Source: Spirochaetia bacterium
GTDB taxonomy: Bacteria > Spirochaetota > Spirochaetia > Treponematales > Breznakiellaceae
DNA length: 6,979 nt
Assembly: GCA_026002265.1 (NCBI GenBank)
Contig: BOBG01000102.1
Coordinates: 1-6,979 of the forward strand
Direction: 5' to 3'
A program made the position numbers and the translations under genes. Shown here piece after piece: positions 6,303 to 6,979 of the stretch; the first letter of the stretch is position 1; each line of letters starts with the position of its first letter. The notes beneath the pieces were generated by a model. The model had not been told where the DNA came from. It saw only the letters and a program-made list of their open reading frames with translations, and searched no databases.

Positions 6303-6311
6303 TGATACAAT
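6303..6311 (+). promoter_or_regulatory. Candidate extended -10 promoter for the ABC permease
   Basis: TGATACAAT fits the extended -10 pattern TGnTATAAT with one mismatch. The -35 region 17 bp upstream (TTTTTA at 6283-6288) is poor, as is common with extended -10 promoters. Transcription would start near 6318, just before the GGAGGAG ribosome binding site at 6321-6327. Confidence 0.35.
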
Positions 6312-6329
6312 GAAAAAAATGGAGGAGTA

Positions 6330-6979
6330 ATGAAAAAGTACTTTGTGTGGATTCCCTATCTCATACCAGCTTTTCTATTTTATATTTTTTTTATGGCATG
6401 GCCACTACTCGATTCGCTCCGGCTCAGTTTATACACAGGATCGGCCGGCATCGGGCGTACTTTTGTTGGATTTTCCAATTTCAAACGGTTGTTTATGGTT
6501 CCGGAATTTGCGGACCGGTACTGGGGGGCATTCGCTCATACTCTTTATTTTTTTGCGATTCACATGATCGTGCAGAACTGTTTGGGGATTCTCTTTGCTA
6601 ACCTGTTGACCAATAAAACAATGCGTGGCGTGGGATTCTATCAGACTGCCATTTTCGTTCCGGTGACTCTGGCTGTGCTGGTTACCGGTTATTTATGGAA
6701 ATTGCTTCTGAATCCGGTGTGGAGCGGCCCTTTTTTGGAGAGTATTCACCTCGGTTTTCTCGTACGGCCGTGGCTTGGGGATCGGGCTATCGCGCTCACC
6801 TGTGTTGCACTCGTGTCGTGCTGGCAGTGGATTGGAATCCCGACAATGATGTTTGTAGCTGCGCTCCGGAATATTAGCGAAGATTTTTTTGAAGCCGCGA
6901 CTATCGAGGGTGCAAACGGCCGGCAACTCTTTTGGTACATTAAACTTCCGCTTGTCAAGCCGGTTATCGGCATGGTTTC
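6330..6979 (+). CDS. Carbohydrate ABC transporter permease, MalF type (partial at right edge)
   Basis: The first 216 codons of an inner-membrane permease are present, roughly three quarters of the usual length near 290. Hydrophobic segments fall at about 7-29, 70-92, 103-125 and 152-175. The cytoplasmic EAA loop that docks the ATPase subunit is clear: EAATIEGANGRQLFWYIKLP (188-207), with the conserved glycines at 194 and 197. Together with the N-terminus WIPYLIPAFLFY and a WPLLDSLRLSLY segment this points to the sugar-uptake (CUT1, MalF/UgpA-like) branch; the sugar is unknown. The start is ATG 6330, with GGAGGAG at 6321-6327. Such genes usually lie beside a solute-binding protein and a second permease. 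None is upstream here, so partners are expected beyond the right edge. The gene is divergent from recQ and unrelated to it in function. Confidence 0.92.
   Translation, partial: MKKYFVWIPYLIPAFLFYIFFMAWPLLDSLRLSLYTGSAGIGRTFVGFSNFKRLFMVPEFADRYWGAFAHTLYFFAIHMIVQNCLGILFANLLTNKTMRGVGFYQTAIFVPVTLAVLVTGYLWKLLLNPVWSGPFLESIHLGFLVRPWLGDRAIALTCVALVSCWQWIGIPTMMFVAALRNISEDFFEAATIEGANGRQLFWYIKLPLVKPVIGMV

Larger units (their letters stand above)
6082..6329. other. Divergent intergenic region between recQ and the sugar permease
   Basis: These 248 bp hold the leftward terminator, the inverted repeats and the permease promoter candidate described separately. The recQ promoter is unclear: TTTACA (6154-6149, minus) is a fair -35 element, but the sequence 17 bp downstream (AATTTA, 6131-6126) is a poor -10. 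I see no convincing ORF longer than a few codons. The stretch 6121-6170 is AT rich. Confidence 0.6.

Noticed and set aside
1..6979. tRNA, rRNA, CRISPR array, prophage, defence or toxin-antitoxin genes
   Set aside because: I looked on both strands and found no supporting pattern.

Overview
The window looks like ordinary bacterial chromosome of moderate GC content, densely coding, with clear Shine-Dalgarno sites on some genes. I cannot name the organism with confidence. An AddA-type helicase, a MalF-type sugar permease and many CCGG tetranucleotides are compatible with a spirochaete or a similar mid-GC anaerobe, but that is an impression, not a result.

Layout, left to right. Positions 1-2385 (minus strand) hold the first 795 codons of an AddA/RecB-like superfamily 1 helicase that runs off the left edge. 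Positions 2489-3607 (minus) encode a divergent M29-type metallo-aminopeptidase. The 103-bp gap between them carries a solo copy of a short GGGGTCAGACC repeat inside a 9-bp direct repeat. A small charged ORF (3611-3817, plus) is head to head with the aminopeptidase, only three bases from its predicted start. Positions 3862-4521 form a small single-gene mobile element: a REP-associated-type tyrosine (HUH/Y1) transposase (3850-4398, minus) bracketed by imperfect inverted repeats that can each fold into a hairpin. Positions 4558-6081 (minus) encode a RecQ-family helicase. Positions 6082-6329 are a divergent intergenic region with a minus-oriented intrinsic terminator and several inverted repeats. 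From 6330 (plus) to the right edge there is the start of a carbohydrate ABC-transporter permease.

The window pairs two DNA-repair helicases, an AddA-like recombination helicase-nuclease and RecQ, with a peptidase and a small transposable element between them. The sugar transporter on the right is a separate, divergent unit. I see no defence island, CRISPR array, tRNA, rRNA or prophage. The points most worth a second look are the transposase element with its hairpin ends and solo repeat, the orphan terminator and structured intergenic region at 6160-6311, the apparently leaderless head-to-head arrangement at 3611, and a strong excess of CCGG over GGCC.
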